DNA of 64,000 bases from Candidatus Dependentiae bacterium (GTDB lineage Bacteria > Babelota > Babeliae > Babelales > Babelaceae): the NCBI GenBank assembly GCA_013821315.1, contig JACDHA010000003.1, positions 1 to 64,000 on the forward strand. Direction: 5' to 3'. Both the position numbers and the translations under genes were made by a program. Below the pieces are notes generated by a model that saw nothing but the letters and a program-made list of their open reading frames with translations, made no database searches and was not told where the DNA came from. This document shows positions 1 through 8,811 of the stretch, one piece after another (the stretch's first letter is position 1; every line of letters begins with the position of its first letter).

Positions 1-150
1 CCCAAGCTCCCCTAAGGTTAAAATTCAACTATTTAGGCACTGCGAAGTATAGTCTGAAAACACATAGCTTGCAAGTTTTTTCTCTGTAAGAAGCAATAGC
101 CCATGCTTACCTGCTAGAGTTTTTTAAGAATAATACTTTAATAATAATAA
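1..150. other. leading non-coding stretch, nothing recognised
   Basis: No open reading frame with a plausible start and no RNA fold that I recognise is visible here. It could hold the end of a gene or RNA that begins outside the window. The segment becomes strongly AT-rich just before the promoter of the first gene. Confidence 0.4.
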
Positions 151-160
151 AAATTAATTA

Positions 161-189
161 TTGTATATCTGAAAATAATAGTGTAAGAT
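161..189 (+). promoter_or_regulatory. putative sigma70-type promoter of the first ankyrin gene
   Basis: TTGTAT at 161-166 and TAAGAT at 184-189 are separated by 17 nt and lie 44 nt before the ATG at 233. The -35 is a poor match, so this is only a candidate. Confidence 0.35.
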
Positions 190-232
190 TAACATAAAAT
201 ACACATAAATCTCATAACAAGAGAGAGAACCT

Positions 233-1309
233 ATGAAAAAATATATTTTAATCTTATTAACTGGTGTAGCATTTCAAAACTTAGTCGGTATGCAGAGAAA
301 AAGCTGGGATGAAATGGCATTTGACGTTCTAGATTCAGATAGTACAGCTAATCCATTGTTTATTAATAGCCAGCAGGCTAAATCCTTGCCAGGCGCATCA
401 CTTGAAATACGTAAAAAACAAAAGGAATTACTAAAAAGTATGAGTCAAACTGAAGATAAGCAATATAAAGAAATGCTAGAAAAGCAAACAGTGGAAATAA
501 AGAAGCTTTTAGAGCGGGGTGCTAGTGCCAACGCAGTAAGTAAAGATGGCTTTTCACTACTTGATGAAGCTGTTGCGTATAAAAATCTTCCTTTAGCAAA
601 AGTGTTATTGGAAAAAGGTGCTAAAATTAATCAAGAGAATAAATACCATGATACCCCTTTAGTTAGGGCTCTAATGGTGGATGATATTCCTATGGTTAAA
701 TTTCTTATTGATAATGGAGCAGATATTAATGTATTAAGAACGAAAAGCCAAGGCGGCAAAGAAAGCTTACTTCATAGAGCTGTAAGACATGGTTATATAT
801 ACCAGATTAAACCGTTATTGGCATTCGGTATAGATCCCACTATTAAAGATAGTAATGGCAAAACTGCCCTTGAACTAGCAAAAAGTGTTGCTCAAGCGGG
901 TAGTCTGCCAGCTAATCCACTGCCCACTATTTCTTTAGAGGACCTAAAACAGATACCGCAAACTATAGAAGAATATATTAAAGTATTAGAGCAAGCTACT
1001 ACTAAACCAACTAAAGATACTTTGCGTGAAGCTGTTAAGCAAGGGTATTTAGTTTTAGTTAAAAAGCTATTACAAAAAATGAATTTTACTTCTCAAGAGT
1101 TAAGTCAATATGGCTCATTGGCAGAACAACAATTTAAAAGGTCAGGTATAGGTATTTATCAGGATATAGCAGAGCTCTTAAGAAAATATCAAGAGGCATT
1201 AGATACTCTTGCACGAGCATCTTCTAAAACAGGCGATCAAATGCCTCCAGAAGTAGCTCGTCTAATTGCAAAAAAGGTTATAGGTTATACAGCTTCTTCT
1301 AAAAATTAG
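233..1309 (+). CDS. exported ankyrin-repeat protein with F-box-like C-terminal tail
   Basis: The 358-residue product starts with a Sec-type signal peptide (MKKYILILLTGVAFQNLVG). Three to four ankyrin repeats lie at about residues 100-215 (GFSLLDEAV, DTPLVRAL, ESLLHRAV, GKTALELA). Residues 260-350 form a helical tail seen in several other genes here, ending in MPPEVARLIAKKVIG, which resembles the LPxEIxxxI first helix of F-box and PRANC domains. Ankyrin repeats bind proteins; the tail suggests, but does not prove, recruitment of a host SCF ubiquitin ligase. GAGAGAG precedes the ATG. The gene stands alone, closed by a hairpin. Product class is certain, target unknown. Confidence 0.85.
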   Translation: MKKYILILLTGVAFQNLVGMQRKSWDEMAFDVLDSDSTANPLFINSQQAKSLPGASLEIRKKQKELLKSMSQTEDKQYKEMLEKQTVEIKKLLERGASANAVSKDGFSLLDEAVAYKNLPLAKVLLEKGAKINQENKYHDTPLVRALMVDDIPMVKFLIDNGADINVLRTKSQGGKESLLHRAVRHGYIYQIKPLLAFGIDPTIKDSNGKTALELAKSVAQAGSLPANPLPTISLEDLKQIPQTIEEYIKVLEQATTKPTKDTLREAVKQGYLVLVKKLLQKMNFTSQELSQYGSLAEQQFKRSGIGIYQDIAELLRKYQEALDTLARASSKTGDQMPPEVARLIAKKVIGYTASSKN

Positions 1310-1336
1310 ATAAAAGCTTTTCTAAAGTTAGATTCT

Positions 1337-1380
1337 ATAAGAGAAGAGGTGGATACTAAAATATCCACCTCTTCTCTTAT
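1337..1380 (+). terminator. long perfect hairpin after the first ankyrin gene
   Basis: Two 19-nt arms (ATAAGAGAAGAGGTGGATA and its complement) flank a 6-nt loop, 27 nt after the stop codon. There is no clear T-run, so termination may be inefficient or the hairpin may mainly protect the mRNA end. Confidence 0.6.
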
Positions 1381-1471
1381 GAGCTTTAAAGTTCGACTAT
1401 TTAAAAATAGGTAAGTATACTTTTTAACGTTAATGAGACCTGTTTTTCTAACCCCAAGATAGAGTATATTC

Positions 1472-2293
1472 ATGAATTCTTTATTTTATTCACTTTGGTA
1501 TATACAAATAATTTTTGAATCATTACCTATTAGCAGCTCTGGGCATTTAGAACTTATTCAGCGGTGGCTTGTCTGGTATAAGAAAATACAGAATAAATTA
1601 ATCTTAACTGAGCAAGTGGAACATATAATGCATATTCCAACACTCTTTGTTGTTGGGGCTTATATGTTAGAAAAATGGGGCTATTTGCTTTTAGATATAT
1701 CTAAATATGCTCATACAATTATATATATAAGTATTCTTGTTTTTACAGCTAATGCATGTACCGGACTAATGTATTATTTTTTTAAAATTCTCAAAGCTCG
1801 CGGTAAGTTGTTTATGCCTTTGTGGCTCGGCTTTCTTGTAACAGCACTTTTATTGCTTTCTCTCTACAGTGCACCATTAGGAGTAACTAGCATGCCGTCG
1901 TTACTACAAGCAGCGCTTATTGGTACAATTCAGGGCTTGGCCCTACTTCCAGGTATTTCTCGTCTTGCTAGCACTTGTGTAGCAGGTATATGGCTTGGTT
2001 TAACGCCACTGGCAGCCTTTGTCTTTTCATGTACTATACAGTTCCCCTTACTTCTAGTAGCTGTAGTCCGCGGCTTGTGGAGTGCGCGTAAAAGCAAAGA
2101 TATTTCGCTGTTTTATCCAGTAACTTATTCGCGTACACTTTTGTTGATTTTATCTACTTTTCTGGCATACCTGCTATTGCAACTTATGGCCTATTCAATG
2201 GAATATGGCCTTTTTGCTCAATGGGGTTGGTATATGCTTAGTATAACCATACTTGCTTTTGCAAACAGAAAATACTTAAAGAGTATACTCTAG
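1472..2293 (+). CDS. uppP: UppP/BacA-like undecaprenyl-diphosphatase
   Basis: This 273-residue integral membrane protein carries both UppP signatures: ESLPISSSGHL at about residues 16-26 (usual form E-F-LPISSSGHL) and PGISRLAST at about residue 160 with the conserved arginine. The family dephosphorylates undecaprenyl diphosphate to recycle the lipid carrier for peptidoglycan and other envelope polymers. Several hydrophobic segments span the remainder. The N-terminus is shorter than typical, so the first helix is reduced, and the second motif lacks the usual SRSG, reading SRLAS. No neighbour obviously shares its pathway, although ftsK, murF and rsmH follow a few kb downstream. Only 19 nt separate its stop from the TnpB relic. 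Confidence 0.85.
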   Translation: MNSLFYSLWYIQIIFESLPISSSGHLELIQRWLVWYKKIQNKLILTEQVEHIMHIPTLFVVGAYMLEKWGYLLLDISKYAHTIIYISILVFTANACTGLMYYFFKILKARGKLFMPLWLGFLVTALLLLSLYSAPLGVTSMPSLLQAALIGTIQGLALLPGISRLASTCVAGIWLGLTPLAAFVFSCTIQFPLLLVAVVRGLWSARKSKDISLFYPVTYSRTLLLILSTFLAYLLLQLMAYSMEYGLFAQWGWYMLSITILAFANRKYLKSIL

Positions 2294-2312
2294 CTAAAGT
2301 TTATCTGGTACC

Positions 2313-2394
2313 CGTGGAGGCCTGTGTAAGACTTCATCTGAAGCTGCGGCCTATGAAGCGAGAAGCCTCCTCCTTTAGCTCGAGGAGATATCAC
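2313..2394 (+). mobile_element. relic of IS200/IS605-type tnpB 3' end with right-end hairpin
   Basis: Codons at 2313-2378 read RGGLCKTSSEAAAYEARSLLL and a TAG stop. Beyond it the stem CTCCTC/GAGGAG overlaps the stop region and the sequence ends GATATCAC at 2394. An 82-nt segment nearly identical to this occurs on the minus strand at 16317-16398, where it is attached to a recognisable TnpB zinc-finger/RuvC-III end, which identifies this copy. Everything upstream of residue R is lost; the uppP-like gene ends only 19 nt before it. The right end supplies the TGA stop of the adjacent minus-strand ankyrin gene. The 3' end of such elements normally also encodes the omega (reRNA) scaffold. Confidence 0.75.
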
Positions 2395-3251
2395 AGAGTG
2401 TGTTTAGCTATAACACTAGCGACATTTAGATTTAATGGTTGCACAGTTGCTATTCTAGCATCTGTAAGAGATAGCGCTAGAGCATAGTTTTTTAATACCC
2501 TAACTATAGTGCTATAAGGTGCATTGAATTGTACCGATAATCTACCACAAAAAAGAATTTCTTGGAGCGTTGGTTGTAATATAACTAATAAAGACTTAAT
2601 GAGTGCAAGATCGCTGATTATAATAGCTGCCTGAAGAGTATTAAGTGTAGGTTGTGTTTGAGCTTCGTGCATAATAAGATTTTTATACTGATTCATTCTG
2701 ATTTCTAATAACTCAGCAGCTCGTTTTTTGTTTCCTCGAGGACTTGCTATCTCTTCAAAGTTTATTATTTGAGCTAAGCTTAAAGCAGCTTGATAACTTT
2801 TATTTTTTAAAAAAGGATTAGCTTTGTAGTTTAATAGAGTTTGTATCATACCATCGGCACCTTGGGCTGCAGCTAAATGCAGTGGTGTTTGGCCGCCCTG
2901 TGTAGAGCTATTTACGTTAGCACCTTTAAGAATTAAGAGCTGTGCTATGTCGCAACGACCTTGCTCTGCAGCTACGTGAAGAGGAGTATAGCCATAGCTA
3001 TTGACGGCATCTACAAGCGCACCATATTCTATTAATAATTCGGCTATTTTTAAAGGTCCACGACTGTGAGCAGCTGCATGGAGGGCGGTCCATCCTGTAC
3101 TGTCAGTTGCTTTGGGATCTACGCCTTGTTTTAAAAGACATTCAACCTCTTGGGTTTTTGATTGGATAGCAGCAGCGCGCAGTTGACTCTCCAAATCCAT
3201 TGCATTGCAATTAAGAGTATAGGCAAGTAACAATAACAAATAATTTTTCAT
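2391..3251 (-). CDS. exported ankyrin-repeat protein, F-box-like tail truncated
   Basis: The 286-residue product has a signal peptide (MKNYLLLLLAYTLNCNAM) and three canonical 33-residue ankyrin repeats at about 50-155 (WTALHAAAHSRG, YTPLHVAAEQGR, QTPLHLAAAQGA). The C-terminal helical region (about 200-280) matches the tail of the first gene and ends LNVASVIAKHTL, a shortened F-box-like helix. Its TGA stop lies inside the right end of the TnpB relic, so the original C-terminus may have been altered by the insertion. AAGGA precedes the ATG by 7 nt. Presumed role: exported protein-binding factor acting on a host or envelope target. Confidence 0.85.
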   Translation of the reverse strand: MKNYLLLLLAYTLNCNAMDLESQLRAAAIQSKTQEVECLLKQGVDPKATDSTGWTALHAAAHSRGPLKIAELLIEYGALVDAVNSYGYTPLHVAAEQGRCDIAQLLILKGANVNSSTQGGQTPLHLAAAQGADGMIQTLLNYKANPFLKNKSYQAALSLAQIINFEEIASPRGNKKRAAELLEIRMNQYKNLIMHEAQTQPTLNTLQAAIIISDLALIKSLLVILQPTLQEILFCGRLSVQFNAPYSTIVRVLKNYALALSLTDARIATVQPLNLNVASVIAKHTL

Positions 3252-3367
3252 TGAGTTCCTTAAGCACGGGATTAGGTTTTTTTAACTAGGTAATCAGTTT
3301 GCCAGTTAATGGTATATTAGTCAAAAAACATCAATAGCTAAGAAATGACTATAAAAAATTAAATAAA

Positions 3368-3952
3368 TTAAATAACATACTGAGTAATAATTTTGGCTAT
3401 ATCAGCAGGAAATGGCCTATCGCCTTTATGCCCTTGAATAAACATAAGAACATAAACATAATTAGTTAACATTGTGTATATTTTTTTGTAATTGGTTTTT
3501 TGAGTAAGAATATACTTTTGTTGAGCTAAAGTATTGAGCTCACGTATTTGTTCAAGGCTTGGTAGTAATTTTAGAATAAGCTCTTTTACAAGGCTACAAT
3601 AGCATTTTTCAATTGCTGTATGGAGCATATCAAAAGTAGCGGGTTTAGTTTTAATAGCAGTAAGAAATTGAGTATAGTCTTCCAGAGCGTTTAATTTTTC
3701 TCCAGTTAGTTCAGCATTGTTATTTAGTAATAATTCTTGCATTTCTGGATGATTTTGTAGAGCAGTATAACAAGATGGTAAACAAGAAGGACTAGGTACT
3801 TTAGTAGCCTGTGCGTTACTGTTATTTAATTTTGCGCTGTTGAGAAGTTTATTTGATGAGCTTAACAGTTGTGGCTTAAGCATCTGCTGATTGTCGTGCA
3901 TGGTAAAGATAAAAGAGGGAAGCAGCGTAAGAGCACACAAAAATAATTTCAT
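3368..3952 (-). CDS. exported protein with ankyrin-type F-box-like tail but no repeats
   Basis: The 194-residue product has a signal peptide (MKLFLCALTLLPSFIFTM). It lacks recognisable ankyrin repeats, yet residues 105-194 match the helical tail of the neighbouring ankyrin proteins (L-x-x-AI-x-K-x-Y-x-x-LV, then FPADIAKIITQYVI). It thus looks like a free-standing version of the tail module, either a derived effector or a remnant that has lost its repeats. A good AAGGA site lies 7 nt before the ATG. Function unknown; the F-box-like reading rests on a short motif. Confidence 0.7.
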   Translation of the reverse strand: MKLFLCALTLLPSFIFTMHDNQQMLKPQLLSSSNKLLNSAKLNNSNAQATKVPSPSCLPSCYTALQNHPEMQELLLNNNAELTGEKLNALEDYTQFLTAIKTKPATFDMLHTAIEKCYCSLVKELILKLLPSLEQIRELNTLAQQKYILTQKTNYKKIYTMLTNYVYVLMFIQGHKGDRPFPADIAKIITQYVI

Positions 3953-4121
3953 AGCTGTATCCTTAAATAAATAGACTTAATATTTTTTTAACATAGTATT
4001 AATTCTACTTATTTATTTTATATTTGTCAATAATGTTGTGCCAAAATATACCAGGTAAAAACTATTATGTGCTCTAGTAAGAACTATTAATAACTATTTT
4101 TTTGTTAAATTTTTAAGCTCT

Positions 4122-4979
4122 TTATGGTTGTGCAGCATCAAGAAATATGTGGCCTTGAAGAGCTAGTTGCTCATTATGCGTAATGCCGTATCTTTTATAA
4201 AAAGCATGCACCGTAGCTTGATATTTAAAAGCATCTTTGCCTGATTGGTAATTAGCATGTTCGCCGTGATCGAGTTCAAGTAAATACACCTGTGTGCGGC
4301 CAGATTTTTTAAGCTTTGTATATAAATTACGGCAACTTTCTAGCGAAATTAATTTGTCTTGTTTGGAATGAATAAATAATACAGGTAGATTTTTATCTAA
4401 TTTATCTATAACGTCTATAGGTTTAATGCCGTGTTTATTATAGGCAGCAAAGTGCCATTGCAATTCAATTGCTTCTTGCATGCTTGTATTGTTATGAGCG
4501 TATTGGGCTTTTAGGTACTCTACAATATGTTCTAGGCTATCAAAAGGTGCTTCAAGTATCAGTGCTTGTATATGTTTAGGCTGCTCAAGGGCAGTAAAGG
4601 TAATAGTAACTGCTGCGCCACGAGAAACGCCCATAAGCACTATGCCCGATGAAGTGGAGCTTTTTAATACTTGTTGGTAAGCTTGTTTAAGCGCATGAAT
4701 ATCAGCTTCTTGTGCTAAATTTACTTTAGCCTCATCCATAGGAAGCGGTAATCGTTTGCCGTTAACTACTTGGTAGCGCATCTCAGGAAAATCAAAGGTA
4801 TGAGTGTGATTGTCTAAAATAAACCAATGAGCAGGATTGCCCGGCTTGTACCAATAGACTTGCTCTGCGCCACCACCAAGACCATGAGAAAATATAAAAT
4901 GTGTTGGTTGCGTTTGGCTGTAAGAAAAACGTGTAGTAACTACAAGTAACATAAAAAGTATAAAGCTTACGCCGTACAT
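4122..4979 (-). CDS. exported alpha/beta-hydrolase
   Basis: The 285-residue protein begins with a signal peptide (to about residue 21). The alpha/beta-hydrolase fold is supported by an oxyanion-side HGLGGG at 32-37, the nucleophile elbow GVSRGA (Ser119), an acid in HSKQDKLIS (Asp208) and a histidine in LDHGEH (His238 or His241). The family includes serine esterases and peptidases; the substrate cannot be read from sequence. The signal peptide places it in the periplasm or outside. GGAG precedes the ATG by about 6 nt. It is divergent from ftsK with only a 91-nt shared upstream region. Confidence 0.8.
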   Translation of the reverse strand: MYGVSFILFMLLVVTTRFSYSQTQPTHFIFSHGLGGGAEQVYWYKPGNPAHWFILDNHTHTFDFPEMRYQVVNGKRLPLPMDEAKVNLAQEADIHALKQAYQQVLKSSTSSGIVLMGVSRGAAVTITFTALEQPKHIQALILEAPFDSLEHIVEYLKAQYAHNNTSMQEAIELQWHFAAYNKHGIKPIDVIDKLDKNLPVLFIHSKQDKLISLESCRNLYTKLKKSGRTQVYLLELDHGEHANYQSGKDAFKYQATVHAFYKRYGITHNEQLALQGHIFLDAAQP

Positions 4980-5070
4980 AGGATCTCCGCGGTTAAGATT
5001 TTTGAGCGATTCTTGAATAGCATAGAATTTTTAGTATAGATTTGAAAGTATATTACCAAGGAGATCTGCA

Positions 5071-7266
5071 ATGGTTACTCTACTTAAACTACTTAAACAC
5101 TGGTTATTCAGTTTTGGTCTGCTGGCTAGCACCGTGTTTATGATGCTTGCGCTTATATCTTATAGTCCATATGATAGTTCTCTTATTTACGATACCACTC
5201 AGCCAACGGTTATCCATAATTATATGGGACCGTTTGGTGCCCAGTGCGCGGGGTTGCTTTTTTACGTATTTGGGCAATCAGCCTTTCTTATAATTTACCT
5301 TTTTGGTATGCTTACGTATAGTTTTTTTCGCTATCACACTATGAGGGTTTTGCAATTTCGTGCTTTAGCTCTTATAGGCCTTTTGTGTATAAGCAGTTGT
5401 ATTGAATACACTTATACCTTAGGTGTAATTAAGCGTATATATCCAGGAGGTGTGTGTGGTGTTGCGGGTACCTATCTGTTATCAAAGTGTCTTGAGTCAT
5501 GGCAGGTATCTTTATTTTTATATACCGCTTGCTTGTCACTGGTAGTGCTTATTGTTCAGTTCTCTTGGATAAGTCTCTGGTACCCACTAGGTAATTATAT
5601 AGCGAGTGGTAGATTATTTGTTTGGCTGCAGCAGCTTGTTGTAAGTTGTATCGAGCACATAGTAGCTGTTAAAAAAGTGGCTAAAGAGTGGGTTTATAGT
5701 GGTTTTTATACGCAAGAAAAAGCAGTAATATACGATGATCCTTTTTGGGATCTGTTTATTCACCCAGCACAACAGTATAAAGAAGAGCCAAAAACAGCGC
5801 ACATTAAAGCGGCTGCCAGTAAAAAAGAGGCTCTTGAAGACGTTGTGTTTGAAGATGAAGAAGTGGTATTTGATGTGTATAGGCTCCCTCAGCTTAAAAT
5901 GTCTGCTAAAGATAAAGCTGTTCGGCCTGAGCGTATGGGCAAAGATGATAGTGCTCAACAAGCACGTGCACTTGAGTTTAAACTTGAGCAATTTGGTATT
6001 GAGGGAAAAGTAGTTCATATTATGAATGGCCCTGTAGTAACTCTTTTTGAGTACCAGCCTTCAGCAACCACCAAAATAAGTACTATTATTGCTCGCGAAG
6101 ATGATTTGGCTTTAGCACTGCAAGCATTAAGTTTACGTATTATTGCCCCTATACCAGGCAAATCAGTTGTTGGCTTTGAAGTTGCTCAAATTATAAGAGA
6201 AACGGTCTACTTTTTTCAACTTGCTGAAAGCAAGCAGCTGAGTGAATTTAAAGGTGAATTGCCTCTTGTTTTAGGTAAAGATACCCAAGGCCGCGACAGT
6301 ATTATAGATTTAGCCTCTACCCCACATTTACTTGTAGCAGGATCGACTGGTTCAGGAAAATCCGTAGGGCTCAACAGCATGCTTGTTAGTTTGCTTCTTA
6401 CAAGAACACCTGATGAGGTGCGATTGATTTTAATAGATCCTAAACGTTTAGAATTTGCTGGTTACAACGACATAGCACATCTGGTATTTCCTGTTATTGT
6501 TGAACCGCAACGTGCTATTTTGGCTCTTAAGTGGGCACTAAAAACTATGGAAGATCGGTATACTCATATGGCTAAAGTGGGTGTGCGTAATATAAAAGAA
6601 TATAAAGCAATACGTGTTCAAAAGCAGCTTGAACCTATGCCGTTTATTGTTATCATGATCGATGAACTTGCTGATCTTATGATTACTGCTGGCAAAGAAG
6701 TAGAACAACTTATTACACGGCTGGCGCAGATGTCTCGTGCAGCAGGCATACATCTAGTTATAGCAACTCAGCGTCCTTCAGTTGATGTTATTACCGGGCT
6801 TATTAAAGCAAACTTGCCTAGTCGAATAGCATTTAAAGTTGCTTCAAAAATAGATTCACGCACCATACTTGATGCACAAGGAGCTGAAAAGTTACTTGGT
6901 CGTGGTGACATGTTATATTTAGATTCTCAGGGAACTCTTAAGCGTATTCACGGAGCCTATGTAACTGATGAAGAAGTAACAGCAGTAGTAAACCAAGTTA
7001 AAAAGCAGCGTTCAACCGATTACTGTTCTTTAGAAACATTTGGTGGTCATAACGTAAGCCAAGATGTTGAAGATACCTTACTTCCAGAAATAGTAGCATT
7101 TGCGCAACAAAAAGACGAAATATCTATTTCCCTTGTACAACGAGTGTTTAAAATTGGGTACAATCGCTCGGCACGCATTGTAGATCAGTTAGAGACTAAG
7201 GGCTATATTTTTCCTGCAAATGGTAGTAAAATGCGTAAAGTTAATAAGACCCTTCTAGACAGATAA
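5071..7266 (+). CDS. ftsK: FtsK/SpoIIIE DNA translocase
   Basis: The 731-residue protein has an N-terminal membrane domain with about four helices (residues 15-190), a short acidic linker, and the RecA-like motor. Walker A GSTGSGKS is at about 424-431, a Walker B-type segment VIMIDELADLMI near 530, and the C-terminal gamma winged helix (SISLVQRVFKIGYNRSARIV) is present. FtsK pumps chromosomal DNA at the division septum and acts on dif/KOPS sites. The linker is short compared with E. coli. AAGGAG lies 10 nt before the ATG. It is followed by murF after 147 nt. Confidence 0.95.
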   Translation: MVTLLKLLKHWLFSFGLLASTVFMMLALISYSPYDSSLIYDTTQPTVIHNYMGPFGAQCAGLLFYVFGQSAFLIIYLFGMLTYSFFRYHTMRVLQFRALALIGLLCISSCIEYTYTLGVIKRIYPGGVCGVAGTYLLSKCLESWQVSLFLYTACLSLVVLIVQFSWISLWYPLGNYIASGRLFVWLQQLVVSCIEHIVAVKKVAKEWVYSGFYTQEKAVIYDDPFWDLFIHPAQQYKEEPKTAHIKAAASKKEALEDVVFEDEEVVFDVYRLPQLKMSAKDKAVRPERMGKDDSAQQARALEFKLEQFGIEGKVVHIMNGPVVTLFEYQPSATTKISTIIAREDDLALALQALSLRIIAPIPGKSVVGFEVAQIIRETVYFFQLAESKQLSEFKGELPLVLGKDTQGRDSIIDLASTPHLLVAGSTGSGKSVGLNSMLVSLLLTRTPDEVRLILIDPKRLEFAGYNDIAHLVFPVIVEPQRAILALKWALKTMEDRYTHMAKVGVRNIKEYKAIRVQKQLEPMPFIVIMIDELADLMITAGKEVEQLITRLAQMSRAAGIHLVIATQRPSVDVITGLIKANLPSRIAFKVASKIDSRTILDAQGAEKLLGRGDMLYLDSQGTLKRIHGAYVTDEEVTAVVNQVKKQRSTDYCSLETFGGHNVSQDVEDTLLPEIVAFAQQKDEISISLVQRVFKIGYNRSARIVDQLETKGYIFPANGSKMRKVNKTLLDR

Positions 7267-7413
7267 GATGCCAGTTGCAAGTATTGAAAATAAAAGCTAT
7301 CTTGGATAGGAGTTATATTTTAAATTTAATTATTGACAAATGTTAAAAATCAAGCCGCTTTGGCCTCAATTAATTTTTGTTTCATGTTAGTTGTAAAGCA
7401 TGGAGTTTGAGCA

Positions 7414-8811
7414 ATGCATTTAGACCAGAATTTCTTAAAAACCGTTTTAACTAATGGTACCTTTTCCGATGTAGCAATACCAGCTGATGCTGAGTTTAGC
7501 GTTGATTCGCGCTTAGTAACGCCTGGATCTATTTTTATTGCACTTAAAGGTACACGTGTTGATGGTCACGATTTTATCAAAGACGCACTTAGTCGTGGAG
7601 CTGCAGGTATAATTATTAGTAATGATCGCAAAGATGTTATTAAAACTCTTGGCGCAACAGCTCTTAAAAAAATAGCGCTTATACAAGTACCGTCTCCACA
7701 AGAGGCCTTACTGCAACTAGCTACTGCATGGCGTGAAAAGTTTTCATGCCCTATTATTGGCATTACCGGTTCTATTGGTAAAACATCAACCAAAGAGATG
7801 CTTGCTAATATTTTACGTATACAAGGCTTACCCTTTATAGCGTCTTATGGTAACCAAAATACCACTATTGGTATGTCTCTTAATATCTTACGTATGCGCA
7901 GTGAGCATAAGGTAGCTATTTTTGAAATGGGCGTAAGCCGTCGTGGCGAAATGGCACGTATGGCAGCTATAGTAAGGCCAACAACGGGTATTATAACCTC
8001 TATTGGTCATAGCCATATGGAAGGTTTAGGATCACTTGCTGATATTGCTAACGAAAAACGGGATATTTTTAAGTATTTCAAAGAAGACAATATCGGTATT
8101 ATAAACGGTGATCAACCAGTTCTTGCAACTATTTCGTATATGCATCCAATTGTAAAATTTGGTTGTAAAACAACAAATCAGGTACAAGCACGTAAAATAC
8201 AAGCTAATAACTTAAATAGTTATTTTATGCTTAAGCTCTATAAAGAGCGCTATAAAATTATGCTTGATACTAACCATGCTGGACGTGTAATTAACGCCCT
8301 AGCTGCTTCAGCTGCAGCCTATTTGTTAAATATACCGCATGACACTATTGTTAAAGGTGTTGAAGTACCGTTAACAATAACAGGGCGCTTTGAACAAGCA
8401 CAGTTAAAAGCTGCCAAAGGCATTTTAATTAACGATTGCTATAACGCAAGCCCTGAAAGTGTAAAAGCTGCATTACTTGCTTTTGAAAAAGTTGAATCAA
8501 AAGGTCAAAAGATTGCCGTTATTGGTGATATGCTTGAGCTTGGTGTTAATAGCGCATTTTGGCATCGTCAAGTAGGTCGCTTTTTGCGTAAAGTGCCTTC
8601 ATTGCATCATGTAATTTTAGTAGGTGACTTAGTGCAATGGACCAAAAAAACATTGCCTGTAGGGCTTACTCATGAGCATGTAGCTAGCTGGCAAGAGGCC
8701 GTTGACTGTGTAAAAGTAAGACTTGATCGTGAGGCTGTTATTTTAGTTAAGGGCTCTCGTGGTGTAGGACTTACTAACCTTGTTACTCAATTGGTTGATG
8801 CTTCACTATGA
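7414..8811 (+). CDS. murF: UDP-MurNAc-tripeptide--D-Ala-D-Ala ligase
   Basis: MurF adds D-Ala-D-Ala to the UDP-MurNAc tripeptide in the cytoplasm, the last soluble step of the peptidoglycan precursor path. The 465-residue product shows the Mur N-domain (DSRLVTPGSIFIALKG), the ATP-binding GITGSIGKTSTKEML at about 115-129, GNQNTTIGMSL, EMGVSRRGEM and the C-domain NDCYNASPESV. Length is typical. GGAG precedes the start. Its stop overlaps the rsmH start by 4 nt (ATGA), implying translational coupling. The murF-rsmH order reverses the usual dcw order. Confidence 0.95.
   Translation: MHLDQNFLKTVLTNGTFSDVAIPADAEFSVDSRLVTPGSIFIALKGTRVDGHDFIKDALSRGAAGIIISNDRKDVIKTLGATALKKIALIQVPSPQEALLQLATAWREKFSCPIIGITGSIGKTSTKEMLANILRIQGLPFIASYGNQNTTIGMSLNILRMRSEHKVAIFEMGVSRRGEMARMAAIVRPTTGIITSIGHSHMEGLGSLADIANEKRDIFKYFKEDNIGIINGDQPVLATISYMHPIVKFGCKTTNQVQARKIQANNLNSYFMLKLYKERYKIMLDTNHAGRVINALAASAAAYLLNIPHDTIVKGVEVPLTITGRFEQAQLKAAKGILINDCYNASPESVKAALLAFEKVESKGQKIAVIGDMLELGVNSAFWHRQVGRFLRKVPSLHHVILVGDLVQWTKKTLPVGLTHEHVASWQEAVDCVKVRLDREAVILVKGSRGVGLTNLVTQLVDASL

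Noticed and set aside
5614-6753. Open frames antisense or out of frame within ftsK
   Set aside because: They overlap conserved ftsK codons, lack ribosome binding sites and have composition expected of shadow frames.
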